A stretch of DNA of 64,000 bases from Spinellus fusiger (Eukaryota; Mucoromycota; Mucoromycetes; Mucorales; Phycomycetaceae). The stretch covers positions 1 to 64,000 of the forward strand of contig JALLLS010000115.1 in assembly GCA_025094145.1 (NCBI GenBank), written 5' to 3'. Of the stretch, positions 34,314-47,200 are shown piece after piece (positions within the stretch are counted from its first letter, which is position 1; each line of letters starts with the position of its first letter). Position numbers and translations under genes: made by a program. The notes beneath the pieces were generated by a model. The model was not told where the DNA came from, made no database searches, and saw only the letters and a program-made list of their open reading frames with translations.

Positions 34314-34415
34314 TGAGAAAGGAGACAAAAGACGTAAGAAAGTAATTAAAAAAAAAGAAAAAGGGAAAAAGCACAGGTTTATTAAAGAGGCGACTCGTCT
34401 TCATGTGCAGTCTTC

Positions 34416-36255
34416 TCATTGGACAGCGTCACTACAGAAAGAGAGAGAGAAAGAGAGAATATCAATAGGCGTGGGGCTGGAGAGTGGATCCTTACGTAAA
34501 AATAAACAGATTGTTGGTGGCAGCCACGGCAATGGAGTTCTCGTGGGGATGCCAAGATGCATGGAGGATTTTCTTTGTAAAGTCCATGGCATCATTGGAC
34601 TGTTTTGTGCCTCTTGCCATGGACAGCTTGTTCTTGGCAGACCCCAGACGCTTGGCCTTGAAGGCGTTTTTGTCTGCCTCTAGGCTGATGTTGCTCTTTC
34701 CCTGGGTGTCGTAGATGTGGAAGGTGTTGCTGTAGGATCCAGTGAGGACGGACCTAAAACACCGTTTATTCGTACTAGCAGGACATGACTTGACTTACTG
34801 TCCATCCGCACTAAAGTTGCACTCAAACTTGTCAAAGATGCAGTCGTTCTCATACAAGTCACACAGCTTGTTTCTGAGCTGGTCGTGGATCTGCAATGTC
34901 TGGACTGGCTTTGTGTCCATGTTGATATCCCACAGCTTCAGTGTCAGATAGTCGCGGGACAGAATGTAGCGGCCGTCCTGGCTGAACTTGACATCAGAGA
35001 CCGAGGAAATAATCTCTGAGAAGAAGGACCGGTTGGCAGGATCCTCTGTCTCTTCAAACACTACAGAAGCACCGTCAGCACCACGCCTGCATCTGGAGGC
35101 ACTGTGACTGTACCTTTGGCATGCTGGTCACAGAGAGCAGACGATCGCATGTCGGCTAGTTTGATGGATCCCTTGCTGGAGCTGTACATGAACACATTGC
35201 AGTGCATTGGATGGAATTCAGCAGCAGTAATGACTTCTGTCAGTTCTTCCATGTTGGCAGGCTTAATGTCGACAATGTCTTTTTTTTTTAAGAAAAAGAA
35301 AAAGAAAAAGAAATAAAAAAAGAAAGAAAGTAAAATAGAGGAGGGAGGAAGAGAGGGTTTAGCCATACATTGCACCGGCTACTTACTGAAGCTCTGTTCA
35401 GAGATGTCCATATTCCACAGGTTGATCCGCAGATCATCCGCAGACAGATATGTCTCGCCATCGGAATTGGTGGAGATGGAGTTGATGTGGTAGGCATGGG
35501 CTAGAGCAACATTTCAATTCATGCAGGGTAGGGTGGCTTACCATTGGCATACACTTTGCGTGGAACAGCAGCAACAATGGTGTCTCTGTGCGATAACTTG
35601 GGGATACGTAGAGACGGCTGCGATGGACCCACTGTGTGTTCTGATACTACGCGTAGAGACTTCTCAAACACCTTCCACAGCTTGATGGTCTTGTCTGTCC
35701 ACGGAAGAAAAGAATAGTCAGCCCACTGCAATGTAAAGCTGTTTACCATTGGTAGAGAGTAGGAAATGGGCAGAGTTCTGACGCTTGCACCATTTGATCT
35801 TGTTGATCTTCTCTTCAATCTCCAGACTCTTGAGATAGTCGAATTCTGCTTCATGCGACTGGAATTCAGTATGGAACTTGTACTCGCAGCCCTTTTTCTG
35901 TAGTTTGTATATATACAAATATATATATATATGTGTGTGTTTTGTATATCAATCTCCTTTGTTCTGAAAGTGTCATTGACCTACGCTCTCGTTGCGCTCA
36001 AAAAGAACCACTCTGCCGCCCTTGTCTCCCGTTGCAAGATAGTCTCCCGTAGGGTCAAACTCGACCGTAGTAATAATATCAGCTATGACAGACACACACC
36101 TCGCCCATGTTATTTTCTCTCATGTGCATATAGGTCTCTCTCTCTGTACAGACCACGTGTCCTCTACCTTCTGTGATATCGTCAGAATCCCCCTTGTCTC
36201 CAAAGCACTGTGCAAATTTCCAATGATGATCTTCCATCTCGAATGCAGTACTCAT
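34416..36255 (-). CDS. PP2A regulatory subunit B55 (Cdc55 family)
   Basis: WD40 substrate-specifying subunit of protein phosphatase 2A, acting in mitotic exit and other processes. The start at 36255 gives [20 protein letters not shown]. The next exon reads [20 protein letters not shown], then [121 protein letters not shown] and [14 protein letters not shown] last short exon makes the end NNLFIFTDAVQ, like the family ending in which a TAA seen at 34492-34494 is removed by splicing. There are at least seven introns. A GACGTCA site lies about 60 bp upstream. Confidence 0.94.
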
Positions 36256-37529
36256 CACAGGAAAGCACCGTTAAAAATTTCAAGGCGGACACTTTATACC
36301 CCGCCAGTGTATCCGACGTCATTCCACCCTAGCAGTATCCGCACAGTGTATAAGGAAGAAGAGGAGGAAGAAGAGAAAAAACAGGAAGAAGAGGAAGAAG
36401 GGAAAAAAGAACGACAGATTGAGTGACTTTGTGGTATACTTTATGTAGTATAAAATATATATAAAAAGAGAAGAGAACACTCTCTTTGTTTTTCTTTTCT
36501 TTACACTGTCTCTCTTTACGCTGTCACAGAAACTACCTCCTACACACCAGGAGATTTCTGGCCTTTAAGCGGTGATATTTCCTTCCTTTTACGTCCACCC
36601 CAGATTTTGCCCTTTTATGGAAATGTGTGTAAAATCAAGGGTTTGTGGATATCCAAATTATTATTTCCTTTTGTAGAATACCTCAATATCAAATTGTATT
36701 ATCAATGGAATATAGTGTTTATGAATAATATTGTTTATTATAATAGTATAGATAATACTATAGTATGACTATAGCTGCTGCTGTTCTAGGCGTATTCCTT
36801 CATAGCAATAGAATATACACCCTAAAGGCCTTGTGCTTTATCCTTGGAAGATAGATAGATATGCTCAGGAGTATACCCTAGCCACCATTGATAGTATAGA
36901 AGACCACCTGAGACTGACTTGAGAAAGAGTCTTTATTTACCTAATAACAGAAGAGTGCATTAGTAATAATTCAATCAAGAGAGATAAATGTATAGATATT
37001 GGGTCTCTAGCAGGGACAACGAAATGGAGTATTAGTACAAAGTCTGGTTTAAGGGAAATCAAAGAGGGTACATGAACAAGAACACAACACACGATTTGAG
37101 CACAACGGGTAACTAGGCAACTGTTCTTTAAGCAATTCTTTTCATTTTAAAATGTTGTTGTAGTCTGCATTACTTTGGTGGTTCTGATTAAGTAAATGAC
37201 ATGAAAATTCATTTTGTTATCTTCTGCTCGAATATTAATACCTGCTAATTACACTGTCTGTTGTTCTTCATATCTTCTACCCTCTTTATTTTGTTTGCCT
37301 TTGTCTGGAATATAAACCAACAGTTGTGATCTGGTGAGTATATGTTTATTATGTCTGACATGTTAGTCAGTTTCTATTGTATATTCTTTTACTATAATAA
37401 ACCCAGTGAATCCGTTACAAAGACAGGAAGGTGCCAGTGCAAGGGTAATACGACACACACATAGAGAGTACATTAATACATCTCGAACTAATTGTTTTTA
37501 CTATTATTTTATTATTGAAAAGGGGTATT
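36256..37529. other. intergenic, PP2A-B55 promoter and spacer
   Basis: Contains the PP2A-B55 upstream region, a purine-rich GAA/GGA tract at about 36350-36420, and AT-rich sequence without a recognisable gene. I looked for the missing upstream half of the Fanzor-like remnant here and did not find it. Confidence 0.5.
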
Positions 37530-37983
37530 GGCACCTATAAGGATTGGAGTATGATCCTACCAAACTGCCTTTAATTGCTTATGGCACAGGAATAAAGGTA
37601 AAAGATGCTGCCAAGTTCAAAGGCCATTGTGTTGGTTTGACGAGAGTTTTATATCAATCATTGAAAAAGAGACAAAAAGATGGTGATCTTCTTCTGGTTG
37701 ATGTTGATGAGTTCCTTACATCAAGGGTAAGCAGGATTGACCTCTCACTCAATATAAAAAACTCTTCTAACAGTTACTCTTATTTTTGTTCTCAAGATCT
37801 GCCACACTTATAACACAAATAACCTCACCGAGGTATTCATAAATTTCAACAGTATCCGCACTTGCCAAAGTTGTGGAATTGTTTAGAACAGAGATGTGAA
37901 TGCATCAAATAATATCTATACAATTGCAGAAGAGGGATTAAAGGGTCACTACAGACCATCTCTATTCTGTAGAAAATAATTCT
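37530..37983 (+). pseudogene. Fanzor/TnpB-like nuclease remnant, C-terminal part
   Basis: The piece reads YDPTKLPLIAYGTGIKVKD, FKGHCVGLTRVLYQSLKKR, then LLLVDVDEFLTSR, and after an apparent intron (about 37728-37799, GTAAGC to CTCAAG) ICHTYNTNNLTE, RTCQSCGIV, an in-frame stop where Trp is expected, and NRDVNASNNIYTIAEEGLKG with RPSLF near the end. This is the order of a TnpB/Fanzor C-terminus: the RuvC-II glutamate in DEFLTS, a zinc ribbon (first pair C-H-T-Y, one Cys lost; second pair C-Q-S-C), and the RuvC-III Asp in NRDVNAS. The N-terminal domains are not visible, and the stop at 37886-37888 and the lost zinc ligand make it dead. No guide-RNA region or transposon end was recognised. Confidence 0.72.
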
Positions 37984-38473
37984 TATTTGTATTCATAGTA
38001 TACCATATCACCACATCAAAGGTAGCTCTTTCCGGGATTCAGATATTTACAGGTAAATCATAATAATCTTTATTTAAAAACTAACATGAATACATCTTAA
38101 TTTATTTTCACACCTTTTCAAATCGATGTGTCATTTCTTAAACAATGGTAGTTTGACTATTTCCTTTTATATCCTAAAGATCTCCTGGTGTGTAGGCACA
38201 CCTCCCTCCATAGTCATTTATTCATCTATCACGTCACATTATATCAAGTAAGTCACACCCTCACTCTCACCCTCACTCTGCCTTTGACTTTGCCTCGGGT
38301 CGGAAAATGAATCTCATCAAGTCAGTTTGTCTTGCCTGTCCTCCAACTCAGACACTCGGATTATGCGCCCATCAAAGCAGTCCCGTGGCTTATCTAAAAA
38401 TTCTCTAATGAGAAAAAAGTACAGTGTCCTTTTTTCCTTGTATTTTCCATTGAAGATTTTCACCTTTTTGGAA
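37984..38473. other. CBF5 upstream region
   Basis: AT-rich spacer and CBF5 promoter. It contains a TCACGTCA element (38229-38236), the reverse complement of TGACGTGA, about 240 bp before the CBF5 start, and a CACCCTCACTCT repeat at about 38255-38280. No other gene seen. Confidence 0.45.
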
Positions 38474-40198
38474 ATGGCGGACGAAACAGTAATCAAGCCA
38501 ACAGCAGTGACTCCTGCCATTGACACTTCCAAGTGGCCTCTTCTTCTCAAGGTAACATCCAAACAAAGAAAGACAGAGAGAAGGAAAGAAGGACTAATAG
38601 ATTGAGACCAGAACTACGATCAACTCAACGTACGCACAGGTCATTACACACCTATTCCCAACGGCTGTTCTCCCTTGAAGCGTTCGTTAAATGAGTATGT
38701 TCGTTATGGTGTCATTAACCTCGACAAGGTAAACACACGGATCCAATAGATAGATAGATAGATAGATAAAGAAAAAAAAGAAGAGACGACATGAACTCAT
38801 ACATAACACAACACATTAGCCTGCCAACCCCTCTTCCCATGAAGTCGTTGCATGGGTCCGTCGTATTCTTCGCATCGAGAAAACAGGCCACAGTGGTACT
38901 TTGGATCCCAAGGTGACTGGCTGTTTGATTGTCTGTCTTGACCGTGCCACCCGTCTTGTCAAGTCCCAGCAGGGTGCTGGTAAGGAGTACGTGTGTGTTC
39001 TCCGTCTCCACGAAGCCCTTGAGAGCGAGAAGAAGCTGTCCCAGGTAAGATACAAAGACACACTGTTTTCTTCTTTCCTTGTACAGACAGATTAAACACC
39101 TCTGCTTCTAGGCCATTGAAACACTGACAGGTGCCTTGTTCCAACGTCCTCCTCTGATTTCTGCCGTCAAACGTCAATTGCGTGTGCGTACTGTCCATGA
39201 GAGCAAGCTGCTCGAGTTTGACAATGACAAGCACTTGGCTGTGTTCTGGGCTAGCTGTGAAGCTGGTACTTACATGCGTACACTGTGTGTACACTTGGGT
39301 CTTTTGTTGGGTGTAGGTGGACACATGCAAGAGCTGCGTCGTGTCCGTTCTGGAGCCATGTCCGAAGAAGTAGGTGTCATTGCTGAGTGTTGTTGTGGAG
39401 TGCTAAAGATCGCTGTGTTTGTGTGTGTGTGTTTGTGGGGGAACCTTGTAGGATGATATTGTTACAATGCACGATGTCATGGATGCCCAGTGGTTGTACG
39501 ACAACAACAAAGACGAAACCTACCTGCGTCGTGTCGTGCGTCCTCTCGAGACCCTGCTGACAGGCTACAAGCGTGTGGTTGTCAAGGATAGCGCTGTCAA
39601 TGCCGTGTGCTATGGTGCCAAGTTGATGATCCCCGGTCTGCTGCGTTACGAGAGCGGCATTGAGATCAACGAGGAGATTGTATTGATGACCACCAAGGGA
39701 GAGGCCATTGCCCTCGCTTATGCTCAAATGACCACAGCTGTGATGTCGACATGCGACCACGGTGTGGTGGCCAAGGTGAAGCGTGTGATTATGGAGCGCG
39801 ACACCTACCCTCGTCGATGGGGATTGGGTCCTGTGGCTCTTGCCAAGAAGAAGCTCAAGACAGAGGGCAAGTTGGATAAGTTTGGCCGTGTAACGGAAGA
39901 GACACCTGCTCAGTGGAAGACAGTCTATGTTGATTACAACAACAACCCCTCGGGTAAGGAGCCTGAGCCTGCTTATGGCACTTCTGCAGATGCTATTGTG
40001 GCTGCTGCTGGTATTGCCCCCAAGATCAGCCCCGTTGTGGTGGCTGCCAAGGACACTGCTAGTTCTTCATTGAAGCGTACCATAGACGAGGTGGAGACAC
40101 CTGACGCCAAGAAGGAGAAGAAGGAGAAGAAGGACAAAAAAGACAAAAAAGAGAAGAAGGAGAAGAAGGACAAAAAGGAGAAGAAGAGCAAAGATTAA
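38474..40198 (+). CDS. CBF5: Cbf5/dyskerin, H/ACA snoRNP pseudouridine synthase
   Basis: Catalytic subunit of H/ACA ribonucleoproteins that pseudouridylate rRNA and other RNAs in the nucleolus. Exon 1 ([20 protein letters not shown]) joins to [29 protein letters not shown], then [20 protein letters not shown]. The TruB catalytic motif [11 protein letters not shown] holds the active-site Asp. Next come [20 protein letters not shown] and [20 protein letters not shown], then the PUA region ([38 protein letters not shown]). It ends in a Lys-rich [11 protein letters not shown] tail, as in other Cbf5 proteins, stop at 40196-40198. About 480 residues in five exons. I chose MADET because an upstream in-frame ATG-bearing stretch has unusual composition. 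Confidence 0.95.
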
Positions 40199-40936
40199 AC
40201 GGAAGAATGAAAGAATGAAACTAAGCATTGCATCCCTATGTGTAAATCCTATAGCCTCGATGTTGTAATAAAGAAAAAGGTCGACATTTGTAAATCACAT
40301 TAAGCGTGGTTGTAGGATGGATGTTTATTGGTGTTTGTAGGGCAATGGAGATAAGGAATTGGGCTTTGTTGGGTGTATTTGTGTGGCTGTTCCCATCTTC
40401 AGTGGTTTGATCCTTGGTCTTTTGTCTTTGGGAAGAGATAAAGTAAGGCGACTTTTTTTTTAATAGAGAGTAAGTAGGCTGTACTTTTGCCTGGTAATGA
40501 AAAGAATGCGCTATTCCTCGTTCATTCTTATGTCATGCCATGAAACAGTCAGACTAAAAATACACCCAAAAGAAGAAGGCCATTTTGTAGTGTTTAGTGT
40601 GTAGATGATGAAGCACTAGACTAACCTCTGTCTATACACCCCTGTCTATACACACCTGTCTATAATACACACTGTCTATAATCTATACTTACCTATAGCC
40701 TGGTAATACCTCTCTGGTAGAATCTATCCATTCATGCATGTATGTGTAAATTCTAGTCGCCGCTCCCTACTCACTCAGTAGGAACATCTCACTGAGAACA
40801 AAATAGACAGTGCAAAGTACAAGTGGCTATGGCTCCAGTGAGTAGTATAGACTCTTTTGCACCCTTTAAACAATAGTAATAACACACCCGTTTTCTTCTT
40901 CTTCTCTTCTTCTTCTATTTTTTCTATACTGCTAGT
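40199..40936. other. intergenic between CBF5 and TRK
   Basis: CBF5 3' UTR with AATAAA at about 40266 and the TRK promoter. Repeats of a CTGTCTATA motif occur at about 40628-40690. A short ATG-led stretch (ATGGCTCCAG at about 40828) could be an upstream exon of TRK, but nothing decides this. Confidence 0.5.
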
Positions 40937-43691
40937 ATGTCTTTTTCTTGCCAACTCAAGTCACTGGACATAAGGCAGGTCTGGACAGATAAAATACATT
41001 TCCTAGAACTGCACTACCTGTACATCTGTATCCTCATCTTCCTATCCTCTGCTCTCTTGTACTGCCAAACCAGCATCTCATTAGACTACATTGATGCACT
41101 GTTCATGGCCACATCTGTCGCCACCAACACCGGACTCAATACTGTCCGTCTGTCTGACATGAGTGTGTATCAGATCCTCCTCCTGTACTTCACTTCCTTT
41201 GTTGGCTCTCATGTCTTTGTTTCTGTCATCATTCTCTATGTGCGCAAATATTACTTTTCCATTCGATTCAACGATATCCTGCAGTTCAATAAAACCCGCC
41301 TTCAAGAAGAGAAAAACCGACGCAGATTCGAGTCTTGCCTTACTGACTTGGAAAAGGGCATCGAACGTAGCAGCATCAACAACAGTCGACACATGTCAGA
41401 ATCTTCCTTGAGACGTCGGTTTTCCATTGCCACCAATAAACCCACAGAAAAGAAACACACGGGTGGAGTAAGACATTCTCTTGATCTTGAAAGATCTAAA
41501 GACATTGCGGCCTTGGTAGAACAGTTTGAAAAGGCAAAAAGAGATTTACACTGCGCACAGACTCAGCGTAGAATGTCCTGTCTGCCAGAGGATGAGTCCT
41601 CACGGCCAAGATCACGGCCAAGATCAAGATCAAAGTCTGTGTCCATGCTTTTGTCCATGCCTGAGTTCATGCCTGAGTCTACGCCAGAAGAGGCATTTCA
41701 TGATGCTCCCTTATTGCACCCACTGGACAGCACCCACCCTGTCCTCACTGCATCCCCCACATCCATAACAGCAGAGGAACCCCTTTCTATCCATTCTCCA
41801 TCCAAGGACATGCCTCCACGGAATAGATTGGATCCTTCCGTGACTCCTTATCTTTGCCAGCACAGTCCAAACAGCACAGCCCTTACCTTTGCTAACACAA
41901 TAGATCAGCAGCGACAACAGGCAAGAGACAAGCTCACCCAACACAGACAGAGAGAAGAGCGCATCCAGTCCATTGTCACAGAGGCAGGCCACAGCATCAC
42001 CAGCAGCTCACCCACATTGCTAGAGACCCTCAAGGAAGATGAGGTCATGCAGAAGCTGATGCGTGAGCCCATCAACAAGAGCCAATTGACCAAAGAACAG
42101 CGCTACCGTCTTGGAGGAACAGAGTACAGGGCCATTGACACCCTCTCCCACATCATCCCCATGTACTATGTTGGATTCATCCTTGTGTGTGGCCTCCTGT
42201 ACCGTCTCTACATTGCCTGTTCTAGCCATGCACGCCATGTACTGCAGACCTCGAATGACACTGGGATTCCTGTCAACCCGTGGCTGTTTTCCTTTTACAT
42301 CTCCCTCTCTGCCTTTAACAACCTCGGCCTGAGTCTTGTGGATGACAGCATGGTGCCATTCCAGAACTCCCCGTTTCCATTGCTCCTGACTGCATTTCTG
42401 ATCCTGATCGGCAACACCGGGTATGCCATTATGTTGAGATGCATTCTCTGGCTCTACTCTTGCTGTGTCCCTTTGTCATATGGATTGTTAAAAGAGACAC
42501 TGCACTATCTACTCGACCATCCTCGTCGGTGCTACACCACACTATTTCCTGCTGCACAGACACGATGGCTTTTGGGAGTACTTTTGATGATTACAATGGT
42601 AGAGGTGGTGAGTTTCCTTGCTCTGAATTACTGGTTGCCTGTACTAGAGGGGATTTCGTGGGGATCCAGATTCATGGTGGGTCTGTTTCAGTCCATAGCC
42701 ACGCGGAATGGTAAGTTGTTGTTGGTGTTGTTGTTGGTGTTGTTGTTGTTGTTGGTGTTATCATTGTTATTGTTATTTGTATGTGTCTCTCTGCCCTTCT
42801 ACTCTTCTCTCCGTATGAATAGCAAGAGGGAACAATAGTGATAATAACAATGATAACAATGATAACAATGATAACAATGATAACAATGATAACAATAACA
42901 ATGATAATAACAATGATAACAATAACAATGATAACAATGATAAAGCTGGCTTCAATGTGGTGAGTCTCATGGATCTCAATCCAGGCACACAGCTGGTCTA
43001 CATTGTTGCCATGTACATTAGTGTCTATCCCGTGTCTATTTCTATACGCAATAGTAATATCTATCAAGAGCGTGCCCTTGGGATCTTCCGCCACGAACAG
43101 CCCCACGAGCACATTCATGCACAGCCCAAAAGACGCCCCACAGTGACCGGCCGGATTAGTACCACACGACACTTTCTGAGTCCTGACTTTTTTGTTATGA
43201 CACAGATCCAGCGTCAATTGACAAGTGAGATCTGTTGGCTGGTGGTGGGTGTCTTTCTTGTATGTGTCATTGAGTCTGGACCTATCATGCAGCCTTCTCC
43301 CATCACCATCAGCTCTGTTATCTATGAATGTGTCTCTGCGTTTGGCAATGTGGGTGCTTCTTTGGGCTATCCAAACACAGCCTTTTCTCAGGCAGGACAG
43401 TACAGAACTCCAAGTAAATTGGTTCTTTGTCTATTGATGTACAGAGGCAGACACAGAGGTAATTTACTCATTCATTGTTGGTGGATGAAAAGAAGAATCT
43501 GAAGAAGGAGTGCAGGCTAACAAAGGGTGTTGCTATGACTAGGACTTCCTGCTGCCATTGATCGTGCTGTACTACTTCCCTCTGAACAATTGGAAAAGAC
43601 AGAGGCAAAAGAACAGGACATTAAGAGAAGAAACACCCTGCTTTCCCTTGGAGAGGGCATGGAGCATCTCTACTACAAAGGCCCCTCCTAG
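40937..43691 (+). CDS. Trk/Ktr-type potassium transporter, Trk1-like
   Basis: Plasma-membrane K+ uptake protein with four pore-forming M1-P-M2 units. Three exons (40937-42710, 42946-43458, 43543-43691) give 811 residues. First pore: ATSVATNTGLNTVRLSD. After a long cytosolic Ser/Arg-rich loop comes YISLSAFNNLGLSLVDD (second), then LIGNTGYAIMLRCILWL, SIATRNAGFNVVSLMDLN (third, formed across the 42711-42945 intron), and ECVSAFGNVGASLGYPN (fourth). The family signature MYRGRHRGLP is formed across the second intron. The tail is short. The 235-nt intron consists almost wholly of TTG and GATAACAAT repeats. Confidence 0.93.
42711..42945 (+). repeat. tandem-repeat-filled intron of TRK
   Basis: GTAAG donor and TAAAG acceptor, with TTG/TTGTTG repeats (about 42716-42780) followed by nine-base GATAACAAT repeats (about 42838-42942). 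Removing it restores ATRN/AGFNVV. Confidence 0.85.
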
Positions 43692-44234
43692 TATGTCTGT
43701 AAGAATAAATAGACTCTTCTTTGTTTGTTTGTTTCTCATGGGAGGAGGTGTGTCCTGTATCAGATCATAGGCAGCCTACCAGTCCAGCCTTCTTTCTTTT
43801 TGTATTTTGTAGTCTGTACAGAGCTGGATGCAGGAGAGAACTGTAACTGTAGAAGGTGTTTGATAAAAGTAAGGAGATATCAACAGGTATCACCTTGCAA
43901 CCTTATTGGATGGTATTACAAAGGACCTTTTGTATATGCCTCTGCACAGGCCCACATGGAAGCCTCCCTCATTGACGGATGGATCCTTCTGTCTATTGTT
44001 AGATCCACTTCTCCCACCACTCTTTAGACTGTGGCGTAGTCTCCTCAAGGAGAGTAGCATCTGTGGGTGTTTCGTGACTGCGACAATGCAAAGATGGACT
44101 TGGTGAAGCGTATAAATAGGCACCCCTTTTCTATTGGCACTCTCCACTTTTTTTTTTTCTTTCTTTCTTTCTTTTTCTTTCTCTTTTTATTCTCTCTCTT
44201 TTTTGTTTGTTTGTTATTATCAGTTCACCCTACG
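43692..44234. other. TRK to NBR1-like spacer
   Basis: Short ORFs on both strands have no recognisable domain. A pyrimidine-rich tract (about 44146-44215) precedes the NBR1-like start codon. Confidence 0.45.
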
Positions 44235-47200
44235 ATGGAGGACGATACTGAGTTCAATCTTACTTGTTTTCTGATGATAGAAGTTGAGTTGAATGAAGCC
44301 CATCGACAGGAAACACAATTTGTCTATCTTTATGGCAATCCTCTGGCCAATCCTGGCTACCTTACCAGTTATAAGCGTGTAAAAGAAATGGTAGGGGAAA
44401 AAAGGTTAAAATAGCAGCAACAGCAACAAAGAGGCCTATCATGTTGAAGTTACTTGCTTATTTACTTGCTTATTTATTTGCTTATTTATTTGCTTATTTA
44501 TTTGCTTATTTACTTATCTTTCTGTCCCTTTTGGTCCCTTTTGGTCCCTTTTGTCCTTCTTAGATTGGAAAGACGTTCAAACTAAACCACAAAAACTTCT
44601 CACTTAAGCTTATGAGTCATAAAAAGACAGGAGACCTCCTGATCAAATCCAGTAAAGAACTGGAAAGGGCCATCCAAGACCATTTCTCCATGTTGGATGG
44701 CTCCTGCATGCTGAAGCTGGGTCTAATGACAGGCAAAGACCGCCGCTATTCTTCCCACACCAAAGAAGAAACAAAGAAAACAGCCCATGATGCCAGTGCA
44801 AGCAACAAGACTGTGCACAATGACAGCCATACCAAGACAGGGGCGGATGAAGAGAACAGTGCTGGTGATCTGTGGACATCATCAGAGAATGACCGTAGAA
44901 GGGTCGATTCCTTATCAGAGCTCGTCTATCAGCTCAATGATAAAGTGACTGTTGGCAATGAAAGAATACAGGTCCTGTCAGCCACGGTGGATCAGCTTCA
45001 CCTCAGATTGGAGGAGACAGCAGAGGAGATAAAGACAAAGAACCACAAGCTGGACTCGCTCTCCTCCAATGTGACTCACCTGAAGCACAAGCTGGGAAAG
45101 ATGAAGGAGGAGGCAAAGAAAAAGAGCAATGAGCGAGTGGAGTGTCTTTCCAACAGAGTGGACTACCTTGCCCATGTCTTGGAGAAGGATCTTTCCCAAC
45201 GACAAAAGGAGACTGCACTCAACTCCACGGTTCAGCGGCTGGCCACCACCCTGTCAGAGGCAGTGGCAACCCTCACCAAGGCCTCTCCACAGACACCACG
45301 TCACTCCTCTGTCCAGGAAGCAGCCTCTGTCCAGTCACACTCCACCGACCCACCTTCTGATCACTACCACAATGTACGCTCCGACCTGACCAAGACTGTC
45401 TTTTGCAATGCTTGTCTTGTCAATATAACAGAGTAAGTAAGCATTTCTTGTCATTGAAGAATAAGCGCTTTTCTTAACTCTTTTTATTATTAACTCTTCT
45501 TATTAACTCTTCTTATTATTAACTCTTTTTATTATTATTAACTCTTATTATTATTAACTCTCTGCTGCTGCCAATAGACCCTACTGGACATGCTTGGAGT
45601 GTTCTAATTACGATCTGTGCCCCTCCTGTAAGAGCCGTGGCATTCAGCACAACCACCACCCCTTGTCCATTGTGTCTGTGGGAACTAAAAAACCAACGCA
45701 CTTACCTGAAAGCGTCTGGTGTCTTCCTAGCGAATCAGAGAACTCGGAGAATGAATATTCATGTGATATCTGCCATTGTGATATAATAGACCTCCGCCAT
45801 ACCTGTACTACCTGCAAAGGTAAAACAAAAGAAAGCCACGCTACAGGCACATCCTATTTCTGTGTACTGATATCCATTGGTGGCTATTAATAGACTTTGA
45901 TCTCTGTCAAGGATGCTTTTCGGAAGACAAGTTCTGTAACCCACACCATCAGTTTAAAACTCAGGGCACCAAGAGAAATGTCCAAATGAGTCAAAAGAGC
46001 CAAAAGAGCCAAAAGAGCCAAAAGAGCCAAAAGAGCCAAAAGAAAGACAACCATGACTTTGGTAAGTAGTAGTTGCATTGCTGATGGGAAGACCAGGACA
46101 TGCGTGACTCTTTATTTTATATATTTCAACAGTCTTTACTATAATGTGCGATGAATGCAATTGTGTCATCCAAGGCAACTACTACAAGGTAAAAGAAAAG
46201 AAAAGAATAAGCCAATCAACACTCTTGCCTTGACAGTGTAGTACCTGTATTGACTATGATCTATGCCAATCCTGTGAGCAACGTGCTTCTCAGATCCATG
46301 ATGCCAGCCATATCATCCTAAGAATCAAATCTGCAGCAGACATCTACCGCAGCCCCATGCCATCGTCAGACTCTTTTGATCCTTCTCTTGAGGTTTCTTC
46401 TGTGGACTCTGCTGAGAATACACATTCATTGCGAAAGGCCTCAATGACTCTCTCACAAAGCTTCTTTGAAGAAGTGTCCATGAGAAAGTCACCCAACGTA
46501 TCCGACATATCCAACACATCCCACTGCAGCCATGACGCCCAGACCAATGCCAGAATTTCCTCTTCCTCCCGATCCTCCTCCAGATCCAGAGCCTCTGCTA
46601 GAATGAGTCCAACCCCATTCCAGATCATCGACGGATCCTCCTCCCAGTCTTCTCCCGAGATCGTAGCCAGTGCTCTTCCCAAGACAACAGTAGCTTCTTT
46701 GTCCAAGGCCCCTACACGCTCTTCCTCCACTCTGTCAGCCAATGACCTCTACTCTTCTACACACAGCAATACTCCTGAAGCATGTCAACCGTCTTCTTCC
46801 TTCTCACATGTCACCTCGCCAGCCTCTTCCGTGGGTCTTTCTGCTGCCTTTATTGCAGACATTACTATTCCAGATGGTACCCAGATGGTGCCCAACCACC
46901 GCTTCTTAAAGGTAATCATCACACCCACTTCTCCACACCCACACCCACATCCACAGCCCTAGGGAGGAGTCGGTGAACTCTCTCTTCGCAGCAGTGCTGA
47001 CTTGTTTGTATAGATATGGAGGTTAAAGAACAATGGCGTGACTGTATGGCCAACAGGCTGCAAATTAGTCCATACAGGAGACAACATCTTCAGTGCTTAT
47101 TCTCAAGAGACATCTCTACAGTACCACCTTGTCCCTGTCACTCTGCCCCAGAACGAGCTGTTTGTGATGGCTGAACTACGGGCCCCCGGAGTGCCTGGTC

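Noticed and set aside
37544..37813. 89-codon plus-strand ORF as an independent small gene
   Set aside because: Its residues continue, across an intron, into the zinc ribbon and NRDVNAS of the Fanzor-like remnant.
42672..43217. 181-codon minus-strand ORF rich in Ile/Val/Thr
   Set aside because: Product of the intronic tandem repeats and antisense TRK coding sequence.
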